Positions 17,759 through 26,322 of a stretch of DNA of 64,000 bases are shown piece after piece. Origin of the DNA: Hathewaya limosa. Lineage in GTDB: Bacteria > Bacillota > Clostridia > Clostridiales > Clostridiaceae. Position numbers and translations under genes: made by a program. Below the pieces are notes generated by a model, which saw only the letters and a list, made by a program, of their open reading frames with translations, searched no databases and was not told the DNA's origin. The stretch is from assembly GCF_030815255.1 (NCBI RefSeq), contig NZ_JAUSWN010000012.1:43878-107877 (forward strand), in the 5' to 3' direction. Positions within the stretch are counted from its first letter, which is position 1, and every line of letters starts with the position of its first letter.

Positions 17759-18742
17759 ATGAAAAAAAGAAATGTAATTATAGATTGTGATCCAGGGATA
17801 GATGATTCACTAGCTTTAATGCTTGCTTTATCTAGTGAGGAGTTAAATATTATAGGAATAACAATTGTATCAGGAAATGTTCATGTAAATAAAGGTGTAA
17901 AGAATGCCTTAAAGGTTTTAAGACTAATGAATAGATTAGATATTCCCATTTACATAGGAGAAGGAAATCCACTTCAGCGAGAGTTAGTGGTAGCAGAGGA
18001 TACTCATGGTGAAGATGGATTAGGGGAAACATTTATAGAAGAAGTTGAAGGCGGAAGTGTTAAAAAAGGTGCTAAGAATTTTATTTTAGATGCTGTAATA
18101 GAAAATAAAGATGTTTCTATAATTGCTCTAGGACCTTTAACAAATCTTGCAGAAGCTTTACAAGAAAATCCTAAAGTTTTTAATAAGATAGAAGAAATAG
18201 TTTCAATGGGAGGAGCTTTTAAAAGTCATGGGAACTGTTCTCCAGTTGCAGAGTTTAATTATTGGGTAGATCCTCATAGTGTTAGATATATTATGAAACA
18301 TTCAAGGGTACCTTTTCACATGGTTGGATTAGATGTTACAAGAGAATGTGTTTTAACACCTAATTATATAGAACTCTTAAGACAATTTAATGATGAAAAG
18401 GCTGATTTTATAGTTGAAATTACTAGGTTTTATGTGGATTTTCATTGGCAGCAAGAAAGAACTTTAGGATGTGTTATAAATGATCCATTGGCGGTTTTAT
18501 ATTTTATAAATAGAGAAGTATGTAATGGATTTAAAGCCTACATGGATATAGTAACAGAGGGAATTGCTATGGGACAAACAATTGTAGATAGTAAAAACTT
18601 TTATAAAAAGAAAGCTAATTGTAAAGTTTTAACTAAAGTCAATTCTAAGTTTTTTATGAAAGAGTTTTTAAAAAGAATATTTAGAGATAAAAAGGAAGAT
18701 ATAGATTTAATATTAGAAAATGAAGTGTATACAAGAATATAA
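17759..18742 (+). CDS. Inosine-uridine-type nucleoside hydrolase, candidate queuosine hydrolase
   Basis: A 327-residue IunH-family enzyme that hydrolyses the N-glycosidic bond of ribonucleosides. The Ca-binding Asp cluster DCDPGIDD is at residues 9-16, the Asn/Asp substrate region is EFNYWVDPHS and a late Asp is in VINDPLAVLYF. The ATG at 17759 lies 8 nt after AAAAGGGG; a TTG at 17753 is too close to it. The preQ1 riboswitch upstream suggests the substrate is queuosine rather than a common nucleoside. As I recall, C. difficile uses a hydrolase of this family, QueK, for queuine salvage. The assignment to queuosine is inferred. Confidence 0.88.
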   Translation: MKKRNVIIDCDPGIDDSLALMLALSSEELNIIGITIVSGNVHVNKGVKNALKVLRLMNRLDIPIYIGEGNPLQRELVVAEDTHGEDGLGETFIEEVEGGSVKKGAKNFILDAVIENKDVSIIALGPLTNLAEALQENPKVFNKIEEIVSMGGAFKSHGNCSPVAEFNYWVDPHSVRYIMKHSRVPFHMVGLDVTRECVLTPNYIELLRQFNDEKADFIVEITRFYVDFHWQQERTLGCVINDPLAVLYFINREVCNGFKAYMDIVTEGIAMGQTIVDSKNFYKKKANCKVLTKVNSKFFMKEFLKRIFRDKKEDIDLILENEVYTRI

Positions 18743-18925
18743 AGTTTTGTTAAAAAGTTATAAAAACATAGATTTGAAGATCATAAGCTTACTATATTTA
18801 AATATATGGTGAGAAATAAAATGGAAATAGTCTTCAAAAATAATAAAGATATTAAAAGAATAAAAAATGTTTATATAACTTAATAGAAGCAAATATATAA
18901 CAGAAGAAAGGATGAAAGGGAAAAT

Positions 18926-19483
18926 ATGAAGATTACGAAAACTTTAAAAATATCAATGGTAGGAATGGGAATTGCACTTAATATAGTTGGAGCTTTTATA
19001 GCCTTAAATTTAAGATTACCAATATATTTAGATTCTATAGGAACTATATTAATTAGCTTCTTGTTAGGACCTACTTTTGGAATTATAACAGGACTTTTAG
19101 GTAGTATAGTTAGTGGAATAACCTTTGATATATATTCCTTATGGTTTGCACCTGTTCAAATATTTACAGGATTTTTATTTGGATTTATGTATAAAAATAA
19201 TTATTTAAAGGGTAAAAAGTTATTCTTTTCAGTATTAGTAGCTAATATTTTTATTAGTTTTGTAGGTGCCATTATAGCAGGAATTTTATTTGGAGGATTT
19301 ACTTCATCTGGATCAAGTTATATAGTATTGCTTTTAAGAAAATTAGGATTAGGTACTATTGCAAGTGCATTTATAGTCCAGTTTATTACTGATTATTTGG
19401 ATAAACTTTTAGCTACAATTTTAGATAAAAAAATTGTTTATATACTTTCTAAGAAATATAATAATTCAGAGAGAATGTTTTAA
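18926..19483 (+). CDS. ECF transporter S-component, candidate queuosine-precursor importer
   Basis: A 185-residue membrane protein with about six hydrophobic helices and the small-residue-rich motifs (GPTFGIITGLLGSIVSGI) of substrate-binding S-components. These need a separate EcfT/EcfA1A2 energising module, which is not in this window. It lies 183 bp after the nucleoside hydrolase, on the same strand and without a clear terminator between. An import-then-hydrolyse pair under the preQ1 riboswitch is therefore likely. The 183-bp gap holds a possible 20-codon ORF at 18821 that I do not trust. Confidence 0.8.
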   Translation: MKITKTLKISMVGMGIALNIVGAFIALNLRLPIYLDSIGTILISFLLGPTFGIITGLLGSIVSGITFDIYSLWFAPVQIFTGFLFGFMYKNNYLKGKKLFFSVLVANIFISFVGAIIAGILFGGFTSSGSSYIVLLLRKLGLGTIASAFIVQFITDYLDKLLATILDKKIVYILSKKYNNSERMF

Positions 19484-19525
19484 TAATAGTGTTTTAGTCA
19501 TAAAGTATAAATTTAATATATAAGT

Positions 19526-19576
19526 AACTGTTCTGCAAAAAGAGAAGTTTTCTTTAAAGTAGAACAGTTTTTTATT
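19526..19576 (+). terminator. Intrinsic terminator
   Basis: AACTGTTCT (19526-19534) pairs with AGAACAGTT (19561-19569) around a 26-nt loop with its own AAGTTTTCTTT hairpin, followed by TTTTATTG. It ends the riboswitch operon. Confidence 0.75.
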
Positions 19577-19692
19577 GAAATAACACAAGTATTATACAAA
19601 GTATAGTATAATAGGCATAATATGTTACGAAATTTTTCGAAGAGGTAGATAAAAATTAGTAAGAGAATTTTTATAAATTAAAGAATCCAAAC

Positions 19693-19748
19693 AGTTTTTA
19701 ATTGATATTTTTAAGGTAAATAATGAAGAAAGGATAGATAAAGTTATG
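19693..19748 (+). repeat. 56-bp direct repeat, left copy (duplicated gene tail)
   Basis: This stretch, including TTAATTGATATTTTTAAGG and AATAATGAAGAAAGGATAG, recurs at 20518-20574. There it is the 3' end of the peptidase gene plus the start context of the next gene. Here it lies outside any gene, immediately before the peptidase ATG. It is therefore a relic of the 3' end of a former upstream paralogue lost by recombination. Confidence 0.85.
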
Positions 19749-20567
19749 CGAGTTAATGTAGACACAGTTAATGATTATTTAAGTGGAAAAGATCTAAATA
19801 ATTATTCTAATCAATGGATTTTTAAGTCTATTGAAAAAGATAAATATCTTATTGAAAAGGTATCAGAAAATAAAAGAGATACAATAAAGAAAATAACGTA
19901 TTTACTACAAAAAGAACTTGTAAATTTTAAACCATATAATATTGAAATTTGGAATTTAATATTTCCAAGATGGGAAAGTATTATAAACAGTTCTTTAGTA
20001 TATTTAGTGGTTGGATGTCCTAATCCTTATGATGCAATGACTAGGGTTTCACCTAAAGGGGAAGAAGCAATAATAATTGATATTAATAGAATGTTAAGTT
20101 ATGTTAATAAGGGAGAAGAAGTTATAGATATAATTAAGAATTTGTTTACCCATGAATATGCACATACTTGTATACATTGTAAATATCCACCTTTAAATAG
20201 TACTGAAGATTTAGAAAATATTCAGTACTTATGTTTTGATGAGGGTATAGCACATTTCTTGTCCTTTGATAAAGATATAAAGACTGTGCAATGGCATAGT
20301 AATGTTATGAAAGATAGAAAGAAAAATGCTTATAATATGCTTAAAGTGGCAATTACTCAAAAACAAGATAATAAGGAAATACTTGAAAAAGCAAATTCAG
20401 GACCATTTTGGGAAAAGTTTGGTGCAATATCAGGTTTATTTACTATTTCAGATGCATTTGTAGAAAGTAAATATAATTATGATTCTATAGTAGAGTTATA
20501 TAATAGAGGGCCTAAAGAGTTTTTAATTGATATTTTTAAGGTAAATAATGAAGAAAAGGATAGATAA
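19746..20567 (+). CDS. DUF2268-like zinc metallopeptidase
   Basis: A 273-residue protein with HEYAH at residues 136-140 and the Asp/Glu pair of FDEGIAHFL near 165-166 as probable third ligand, as in DUF2268-type predicted Zn-proteases. Upstream, VVGCPNPYDAMTRVSPKG and AIIIDINRM fit the strand region before the active helix in that family. No signal peptide. Its ribosome site (AAGGATAG) lies inside the duplicated 56-bp repeat. Its stop overlaps or abuts the acetyltransferase start. It is a third, different HExxH protein in this window; the substrate is unknown. Confidence 0.78.
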   Translation: MRVNVDTVNDYLSGKDLNNYSNQWIFKSIEKDKYLIEKVSENKRDTIKKITYLLQKELVNFKPYNIEIWNLIFPRWESIINSSLVYLVVGCPNPYDAMTRVSPKGEEAIIIDINRMLSYVNKGEEVIDIIKNLFTHEYAHTCIHCKYPPLNSTEDLENIQYLCFDEGIAHFLSFDKDIKTVQWHSNVMKDRKKNAYNMLKVAITQKQDNKEILEKANSGPFWEKFGAISGLFTISDAFVESKYNYDSIVELYNRGPKEFLIDIFKVNNEEKDR

Positions 20568-20574
20568 GATTATG
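20518..20574 (+). repeat. 57-bp direct repeat, right copy
   Basis: Matches 19693-19748 with one 1-bp indel (GAAAAGG versus GAAAGG) and a change near the end (AAGATTATG versus AAAGTTATG). It contains the last codons of the peptidase and the start region of the acetyltransferase. Confidence 0.85.
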
Positions 20575-21441
20575 GCATATAAGATATGTAAAGCCCAGGC
20601 AGAAGAATGGGCGAGATATTATTGTATTTATAGAGTAAGTAATTTTAATGAATGGTTTTCACTAAGTTTTCAGGAGGAAGTTGATAAATATAAAAGATCA
20701 GAATTTTGTTATTGGATAGTAGATAATGATAATGTAAAAATAGGAGGAGCTTTTATAAAACCTAATATGATTAAATGTATTTTTGTTATACCTCCTTATG
20801 ATAAAAAGAAAAATTTAATTGATACTATAGTTTTGTATGCTCAATCCATAAGTGATAAAAATAGAGGTATTATAGTTCCAGATGTTGAGTTAGAAGACAT
20901 TGAACATTTCAAAAGGTATAGTTTTAAGTTAGATAGAATACAAAAACTTATGATTTGTCCTACGAAAAAAATTCAAGTAACTTGGAAAGAAAATTTTAAA
21001 GTTTTAACTCCAAAAATACAAAATAGAGAAAAAATCGCTGAGCTTTTTTACGAATCATATAGTAATGGAAATTTTGAATATAATGCAGATACAAGTTATG
21101 ATTCACAATTAGCTGGTGTACAAGTTTATTTTAATCATATAAGAAGAAATAATGTTCCTAGTGAATGGTCAACCTTAGTTTATGATACTAAAAGTGAGAA
21201 GTTGGTTGGTGCTTGCATGGTAGGATTAGTCAATGGATTGCCGTATATCATTGATTTTGTTGTACATAGTGAGTTCCAAGGACAAAAGATTGGAACAAAA
21301 ATCATGGAAAGAACATTGAATATGTTCTTTAATAAATATCCCTATATTAGGCTAAATTTAATTGTAGGAAACGATGCAGAAAGTTTTTATAACAAGTTAG
21401 GATTTATTGGTTTAGCTAAAAAGGCTTATATGATTAATTAA
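20572..21441 (+). CDS. GNAT-family N-acetyltransferase
   Basis: About 289 residues. The C-terminal half (from about residue 150) is a GNAT domain with the acetyl-CoA loop QGQKIGTKIMER and the late strand GNDAESFYNKLGF. The N-terminal half looks like a degenerate second acyltransferase domain. Two starts are possible: ATG 20548, overlapping the upstream gene by 20 bp, and ATG 20572. I prefer 20572 because in the duplicated repeat upstream the corresponding ATG is the one in use. It is translationally coupled to the peptidase. Substrate unknown. Confidence 0.82.
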   Translation: MAYKICKAQAEEWARYYCIYRVSNFNEWFSLSFQEEVDKYKRSEFCYWIVDNDNVKIGGAFIKPNMIKCIFVIPPYDKKKNLIDTIVLYAQSISDKNRGIIVPDVELEDIEHFKRYSFKLDRIQKLMICPTKKIQVTWKENFKVLTPKIQNREKIAELFYESYSNGNFEYNADTSYDSQLAGVQVYFNHIRRNNVPSEWSTLVYDTKSEKLVGACMVGLVNGLPYIIDFVVHSEFQGQKIGTKIMERTLNMFFNKYPYIRLNLIVGNDAESFYNKLGFIGLAKKAYMIN

Positions 21442-21504
21442 AATGAATAAGGTTTTGCTAAAAACAAATAATAATATTTAGAAATACTTTTAGGAGGAAT
21501 TCTT

Positions 21505-22101
21505 ATGGATTTTAAAGAAAGCAAAACTTTTGAAAATTTAATGAGAGCATTTGCAGGAGAAAGTCAGGCAAGAAATAGATATACGCTTGCAGCTGAAACA
21601 GCCAAAAGAGAAGGCTATCATGTTATCGAAGGTATATTTAATTATACTGCTAATCAAGAAAAAGGTCATGCCGAACAATTTGTTAAGTTACTTAGAAAAG
21701 GTGGAGTAAATAATGTAAATATTTGTGCAGGGTATCCTGTAGATTTAAAAGATAATACTCTTGATTTATTAAAAGATGCTGCTCATAATGAACAAGAAGA
21801 ATCAGATAATATATATGTTAATTTTAGTGAGGTAGCAAAACAAGAAGGGTTCCAAAGAGAAGCATTTGTTTTTGCTGAAATAGCTAAAGTTGAAAAAATT
21901 CACAGTGAAAGATTTAAAAGGTTAGCTCAAGATCTTGAAAACAACACTATGTTTAGTAAACCTACAGAAATTAAGTGGATGTGCAGTCAATGTGGATATA
22001 TAATAACAGGAAAAGAAGCGCCAAAACTATGTCCAGTATGTGAATACCCTCAGAAATATTTTATGCCATTTTCAGAAACACTAGCATCAAATCAAAATTA
22101 G
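21505..22101 (+). CDS. rbr: Rubrerythrin
   Basis: A 198-residue peroxide-scavenging protein of anaerobes. The N-terminal ferritin-like four-helix bundle carries di-iron ligands in AGESQARNRY, NQEKGHAEQ, NEQEESDN and EIAKVEKIHSERF. The C-terminal rubredoxin-like domain has CSQCGY and CPVCEYP as the four iron-binding cysteines. It reduces hydrogen peroxide to water using electrons from an NAD(P)H-linked rubredoxin chain. TAGGAGGA precedes the ATG. A strong terminator follows, so it is probably monocistronic. Confidence 0.96.
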   Translation: MDFKESKTFENLMRAFAGESQARNRYTLAAETAKREGYHVIEGIFNYTANQEKGHAEQFVKLLRKGGVNNVNICAGYPVDLKDNTLDLLKDAAHNEQEESDNIYVNFSEVAKQEGFQREAFVFAEIAKVEKIHSERFKRLAQDLENNTMFSKPTEIKWMCSQCGYIITGKEAPKLCPVCEYPQKYFMPFSETLASNQN

Positions 22102-22137
22102 TAACGCGAGAATTAAAGAATTTAATTATGCAAAAGG

Positions 22138-22178
22138 AAGACTATTTCTAAAAATTTCTTAGAAATAGTCTTTTTTAT
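22138..22178 (+). terminator. Intrinsic terminator after rubrerythrin
   Basis: AAGACTATTTCTA pairs exactly with TAGAAATAGTCTT, followed by TTTTATTA. The convergent gene at 22197-22487 may also use it. Confidence 0.8.
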
Positions 22179-22196
22179 TAAGATAAAATTTAAAAA

Positions 22197-22487
22197 TTAG
22201 TTATGTTTTTTTATCCATACATTTCCAATAAGTTTATCAGCCAGTAGAGGTGTTAGGGCTAGTACCAACAATAGAATTATAGAAAGTGGTTTTATAAAAG
22301 AAATTATTCCTATAAGTATACTATAAGCACCCATTATAACAAAATAAGTTTTTTGAAATTTATAGAATTTAGAATCAGATTCTGATAGATTTTTATTATT
22401 GTTTTCTGGGTTAAGCTGGATTCCTACCTTAGCTTCTAATACTCCAAGAACAATTATTAAGATACTGAGTAGTTTTTGAAAAATCAT
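22197..22487 (-). CDS. Small membrane protein, function unknown
   Basis: A 96-residue protein with three hydrophobic segments: LLSILIIVLGVLEA, a central FVIMGAYSILIGIISFI and LSIILLLVLALTPLLA. A charged loop (NPENNNKNLSESDSKFYKF) lies between the first and second. AAAGGAGAAA precedes the ATG in the coding direction. It converges on rubrerythrin and is a single-gene unit. I do not recognise a specific family. Confidence 0.75.
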   Translation of the reverse strand: MIFQKLLSILIIVLGVLEAKVGIQLNPENNNKNLSESDSKFYKFQKTYFVIMGAYSILIGIISFIKPLSIILLLVLALTPLLADKLIGNVWIKKHN

Positions 22488-22636
22488 ATTGTTTCTCCTT
22501 TTTAGTAGATGAATTTCAATTTTTACATTAGTATCATAATATCAAAAGTTTAATGGTTAATTCAAAGTTTTATAAGAAAGTTTACATAAATATTGCAATT
22601 ATTTTTTATCTTTAGACACTCGAATAAAGATATACT

Positions 22637-22665
22637 TTGACAAGAAAATTCTTATAATTTATTAT
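22637..22665 (+). promoter_or_regulatory. Sigma-A-type promoter for the OYE-family gene
   Basis: TTGACA at 22637-22642 and TATTAT at 22660-22665 are separated by 17 bases. The ATG of the oxidoreductase is about 97 bases downstream. Confidence 0.65.
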
Positions 22666-22761
22666 AAAAATAAAGATACAAGGATTATAAGAGTTTAATT
22701 TAACTTTAGATCAAGTAATAATCTAAAACTTTTAGTAAATTCATATGGGAGTGGAAATGAT

Positions 22762-23856
22762 ATGAGGAACTTATTCGAAAAAACAACTATAGGCAATATG
22801 AAAATCAAAAATCGTTTTATGAGAAGTGCAACATGGGGGAATATGGCTACTAAGACAGGGCATATGACAGAGGAACTTTATAAGGTATATGAAGAGTTAG
22901 CAAAAGGGGAAGTTGGACTTATAATCACAGGATATGCAAATGTTGTAAGGGAAGAACAACCTAATCCAGGTATGATAGGTATATATGAAGATTCCTTTAT
23001 TGAAGAATATAAAAAGTTAACAAGTTTAGTACATAAATATGATTCTAAAATTGTACTTCAAGTAGCTTATGGAGGAACTAAAACAAAGTTTAATGTGGGG
23101 GAAAGAATTATTTTTGCTCCAAGTGATGTGGAAGAGAGAGGTACAGGAACTAAAGGAAAAGAAATGACAAAGGATGATATAAATTATATAGTAGAAGCCT
23201 TTGGAGAATCTGCAAGAAGAGCTAAAGAATCAGGCTTTGATGGAATTGAGATTCATGGGGCTCATACTTATTTAATAAATCAATTTTTAAGTCCTTATTA
23301 TAATAGAAGATGTGATGAATACGGTGGATCACTTGAAAATAGAATGAGATTTCTAAAGGAAATTTACTATAAAATGAGAGAAAAAGTAGGAGAGGATTAT
23401 CCTATTTTAGTTAAACTTACAGCTACAGACTTTTTTGAAGGTGGTTTAACCTTTGAAGAAACAAGAGTTATCTGCAAAGAGATGGAGAAAATAGGTATTG
23501 ATGCAATAGAACTTTCAGGAAACGTTCATGGTAAGGCTAAGGGAATGGTTGGAGAAAAGTTTGATAATATTGAAATTAAAGAAGAGGGATATTTCTTAGG
23601 TTATGGAGAAATAGTAGCAAAAGAAGTAAATGTACCAATAATAACTGTTGGGGGATTTACTAACTTAGATAGGATAGAATCAATTTTAAATAATACAGAT
23701 ATAGAATACTTTGCAATATCAAGACCATTGCTTGCAGAACCACATCTAATTAGAAGATGGAAAGAAGGAGATGTATCTCCGGCTAAATGTATTAGATGTT
23801 CAAAGTGTAGAACACCAGAAGGAAATCATTGTGTAGTTTTTAAAGAAAGTATTTAG
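22762..23856 (+). CDS. NADH:flavin oxidoreductase, Old Yellow Enzyme family
   Basis: A 364-residue FMN-binding TIM barrel. Recognisable motifs are NRFMRSATWGN at the N-terminus, GFDGIEIHGAHTYLINQFLSP, the YNRRCDEYGGSLENR phosphate/FMN loop and the late EYFAISRPLLAEP. The C-terminal CIRCSKC and a further Cys match the cysteine tail of single-domain clostridial OYE proteins. That tail is where the iron-sulfur site lies in the longer 2,4-dienoyl-CoA reductase type. No NAD-binding second half is present. It reduces activated alkenes or similar; the physiological substrate is unknown. Confidence 0.93.
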   Translation: MRNLFEKTTIGNMKIKNRFMRSATWGNMATKTGHMTEELYKVYEELAKGEVGLIITGYANVVREEQPNPGMIGIYEDSFIEEYKKLTSLVHKYDSKIVLQVAYGGTKTKFNVGERIIFAPSDVEERGTGTKGKEMTKDDINYIVEAFGESARRAKESGFDGIEIHGAHTYLINQFLSPYYNRRCDEYGGSLENRMRFLKEIYYKMREKVGEDYPILVKLTATDFFEGGLTFEETRVICKEMEKIGIDAIELSGNVHGKAKGMVGEKFDNIEIKEEGYFLGYGEIVAKEVNVPIITVGGFTNLDRIESILNNTDIEYFAISRPLLAEPHLIRRWKEGDVSPAKCIRCSKCRTPEGNHCVVFKESI

Positions 23857-24032
23857 TTAAATTTTCTTATGAAAAATAGATAGTTTTATGATAAAATTAA
23901 AAGATAATGCGTAAAAGGGAGTATGCTAATTAATATAATAGCTTTAAAAAGATAAAATATACTTGAGATCATAAAAAATATATTAAGAGATATTGAGTTA
24001 GCATAATCACATCATAAAATAGGAGTGAAAAC

Positions 24033-25400
24033 ATGAGAAAAGGAAAAGAATACGAATTTAATATAGAAGGAACTGCATTTCCAGGTATGGGAACTACAGA
24101 AGTAGATGGAGTTAGAGTTCTTGTAAAAGGAGCATTTCCAGGACAAAAAGTTATAGGAAAGGTAAGCAAAAAAAGTAGTAGTAGAATAGAAGCTAAACTT
24201 TATAAGGTACTAGAAGATGCACCTTATAAAATTGAACCAAAGTGTCCTGTAACTAATCTTTGTGGTGGATGTACAGCTCAAGACGTACCATATGAAAAGC
24301 AATTAGACTTAAAAAAAGAACAACTTTTACAGTTATTTAATAGAGCAGGATTTAATGATTTCGAATTCCTTGGTGTAGAAGGAAGTCCAGAGGTTTTTGA
24401 ATATAGAAATAAAATGGAATTCACTTTTGGAGACATGGAAAAGGGCGGAGAACTAACATTAGGAATGCATGTTAAAAATAGAGGATTTTCTATTGTAAGT
24501 ACAGATTCCTGTATGATTATGGATGAAGATTTTAGAAAGCTTCAGTCTTTAACAATGAATTATTTTAGAGAAAAAGGACTTACTTATTATAAAGTAATGA
24601 AAAGAGAAGGATACTTAAGACATTTTGTTTTACGAAAGGGAACTAATACAGGAGAGATATTAGTAAATTTAGTTACAACTTCTCAAATAGACTTTGACCT
24701 ATCAGAATACTTAGAGTTAATTCAAAAGCAAAGTTATAAAGGTGAAATCAAAGGAATAATTCATACAATTAATGATTCTTTAAGTGATGCTGTTATTCCA
24801 GAAAAGGTAGAACTTTTATACGGAAGACCATATATTTATGATGAGTTGTTAGGATTAAAATTTAAAATAAATCCTTTTGCATTTTTCCAAACAAATACAA
24901 AAGGTGCAGAAGAATTATATAGCATAGTAAGAGATTTCATAGACAATACAGAAGATAAGGTAGTGTTTGACTTATATTGTGGAACAGGAACAATTGGTCA
25001 AATAGTTGCTCCAAAAGCTAAAAAAGTAATAGGAATAGAACTTATAGAAGAAGCGGTTGAGGCAGCAAAAGAAAATGCAAAATTAAACAATCTAGAAAAC
25101 TGTGAATTTATAGCTGGAGATGTAGCAAAAACAATTGGTGCAGTTAAAGAAAAACCAGATACAATAATCTTAGATCCACCAAGACCAGGGGTTCATCCAG
25201 TAGCTCTAGAATATGTAGTGAAATTTGATCCTAAAAATATAATTTATGTGTCATGTAATCCAAAGACATTAGTGGAAGATTTGAAATACTTAACAGAGCA
25301 AGGTTATAAGTTAGAGAAAGTAAAGGGAAAGGATATGTTCCCACATACACCACATTTAGAAACAGTTGTTAAACTTACAAGAACCAAAGGGACGAAGTAA
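24033..25400 (+). CDS. rlmD: 23S rRNA (uracil-5-)-methyltransferase, RlmD/RumA family
   Basis: A 455-residue SAM-dependent enzyme that methylates C5 of a uridine in 23S rRNA. It has an N-terminal TRAM domain (residues 1-60), the iron-sulfur cysteine set CPVTNLCGGC near residue 70, SAM motif I VFDLYCGTGTIGQ, DPPRPGVHP and the catalytic SCNPKTL near the end. It ends HLETVVKLTRTKGTK. The last 48 bases, from 25353, are part of a long direct repeat found again at 63368. This indicates that a mobile island is inserted at, or captured next to, its 3' end; the gene itself is intact. Confidence 0.95.
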   Translation: MRKGKEYEFNIEGTAFPGMGTTEVDGVRVLVKGAFPGQKVIGKVSKKSSSRIEAKLYKVLEDAPYKIEPKCPVTNLCGGCTAQDVPYEKQLDLKKEQLLQLFNRAGFNDFEFLGVEGSPEVFEYRNKMEFTFGDMEKGGELTLGMHVKNRGFSIVSTDSCMIMDEDFRKLQSLTMNYFREKGLTYYKVMKREGYLRHFVLRKGTNTGEILVNLVTTSQIDFDLSEYLELIQKQSYKGEIKGIIHTINDSLSDAVIPEKVELLYGRPYIYDELLGLKFKINPFAFFQTNTKGAEELYSIVRDFIDNTEDKVVFDLYCGTGTIGQIVAPKAKKVIGIELIEEAVEAAKENAKLNNLENCEFIAGDVAKTIGAVKEKPDTIILDPPRPGVHPVALEYVVKFDPKNIIYVSCNPKTLVEDLKYLTEQGYKLEKVKGKDMFPHTPHLETVVKLTRTKGTK

Positions 25401-25793
25401 GTTTAATACAACTATCCATGCAAGGCTTTCCCATGAAAAGGAGTTGGAGACGAACTTTGAATGGCGGAAAGCTACTGCTAGAAACTGTGGTTTAACTAAG
25501 TAATACCAACGTTTTAAAAACATTTAATATATAAAATTTTAATAATTACTACGAATTTGCTACCAATGATATTTAGTTGGTAGCAAATTTATTTTTTACT
25601 ACTAATTTTTAAAATATATCTATTGTATTATTTTGAATCTTTTCTGTTACATGAGAATATGTGTCCATAGCGTTGGTAATATAGAAACCTATAAGGGTGG
25701 GGGTACTTATAGACGAATTTTTCATACAAAAGGTTTGTGGTAGATGAGATAGTTCTTTAGAAAAGGGAATGATTATGTAAATGTTTAATACAG
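25353..25793. repeat. Left boundary repeat (~441 bp) of the 38-kb island, includes rlmD 3' end
   Basis: The sequence from the last 16 rlmD codons through about 390 bp of non-coding DNA recurs at 63368-63812. By eye there are about 15 substitutions and one 4-bp indel. The three substitutions inside the rlmD portion are silent. After the stop codon it holds GCAAGGCTTTCCCATGAAAA, a terminator (25554-25598) and a degraded, gene-free tail. It marks the left edge of the mosaic island. No real gene is seen in it. Confidence 0.9.
25554..25598 (+). terminator. Intrinsic terminator downstream of rlmD
   Basis: AATTTGCTACCAA (25554-25566) pairs exactly with TTGGTAGCAAATT (25577-25589), followed by TATTTTTT. 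The same terminator is present in the right boundary repeat at 63573-63616. Confidence 0.85.
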
Positions 25794-25939
25794 AGTGAAT
25801 TTGCATAGATTGGTATAAAAAATAAACATAAGGATTATAAAAAACACTTAAGGTTTACCATGAAGAGATTAAAAAAGATAACTATAATTATAAAGGTATA
25901 AAAGGTAAATAAAAAAATAGAAAAATCATTAGTAAAAGA

Positions 25940-26229
25940 AGTACATAAAAAATTGATTGTAATGAAGGAACTTTTCAAAGTGAGCCTGTAATTAATGTTT
26001 ATGAAAGTGGACATATAAAATTAAAGATTAATGATGATGAGATTACTGTAAAAAAGTAGATGAATATGTAACTATAGATTCAGTTCTAAAGGATGCATAT
26101 AAAGAGGATGTTTTAAAAAATAGGAATATGATTGGAAAGTTTCCAGTGTTTAAAGTTGGAGAAAATACTATAGGGTTTAGTGGAAATGTTAGTAAGGTGG
26201 AAGTTAGGATTAATGAGGTTTGGGTATAG
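25940..26229 (+). pseudogene. Remnant of a phage distal tail protein (Dit)
   Basis: Two adjacent frames join to give the C-terminal end of a siphophage distal tail protein. The first contains FQSEPVINVYESGHIKLKI and the second VDEYVTIDSVLKDAY followed by FPVFKVGENTIGFSGNVSKV. The frames meet at a run of five A (26051-26055), where one missing base explains the shift. The N-terminal part is gone; the 150 bases upstream are degraded. In phages Dit lies directly before Tal, which is at 27883 here, so the Rpn and GNAT genes between them are insertions. Confidence 0.75.
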
Positions 26230-26322
26230 AAATATAAACAAAAATAAAATTACTTTTATTTGAACTATTTCTACTAATGAATTAAAATAGAGATATAATT
26301 AAGAAGCTAGGAAGGTGAACTA

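Noticed and set aside
25609..25806. Minus-strand ORF shared by both boundary repeats (also 63628-63849)
   Set aside because: It is present in both only because the DNA is duplicated. There is no ribosome site, and its 5' end differs between copies.
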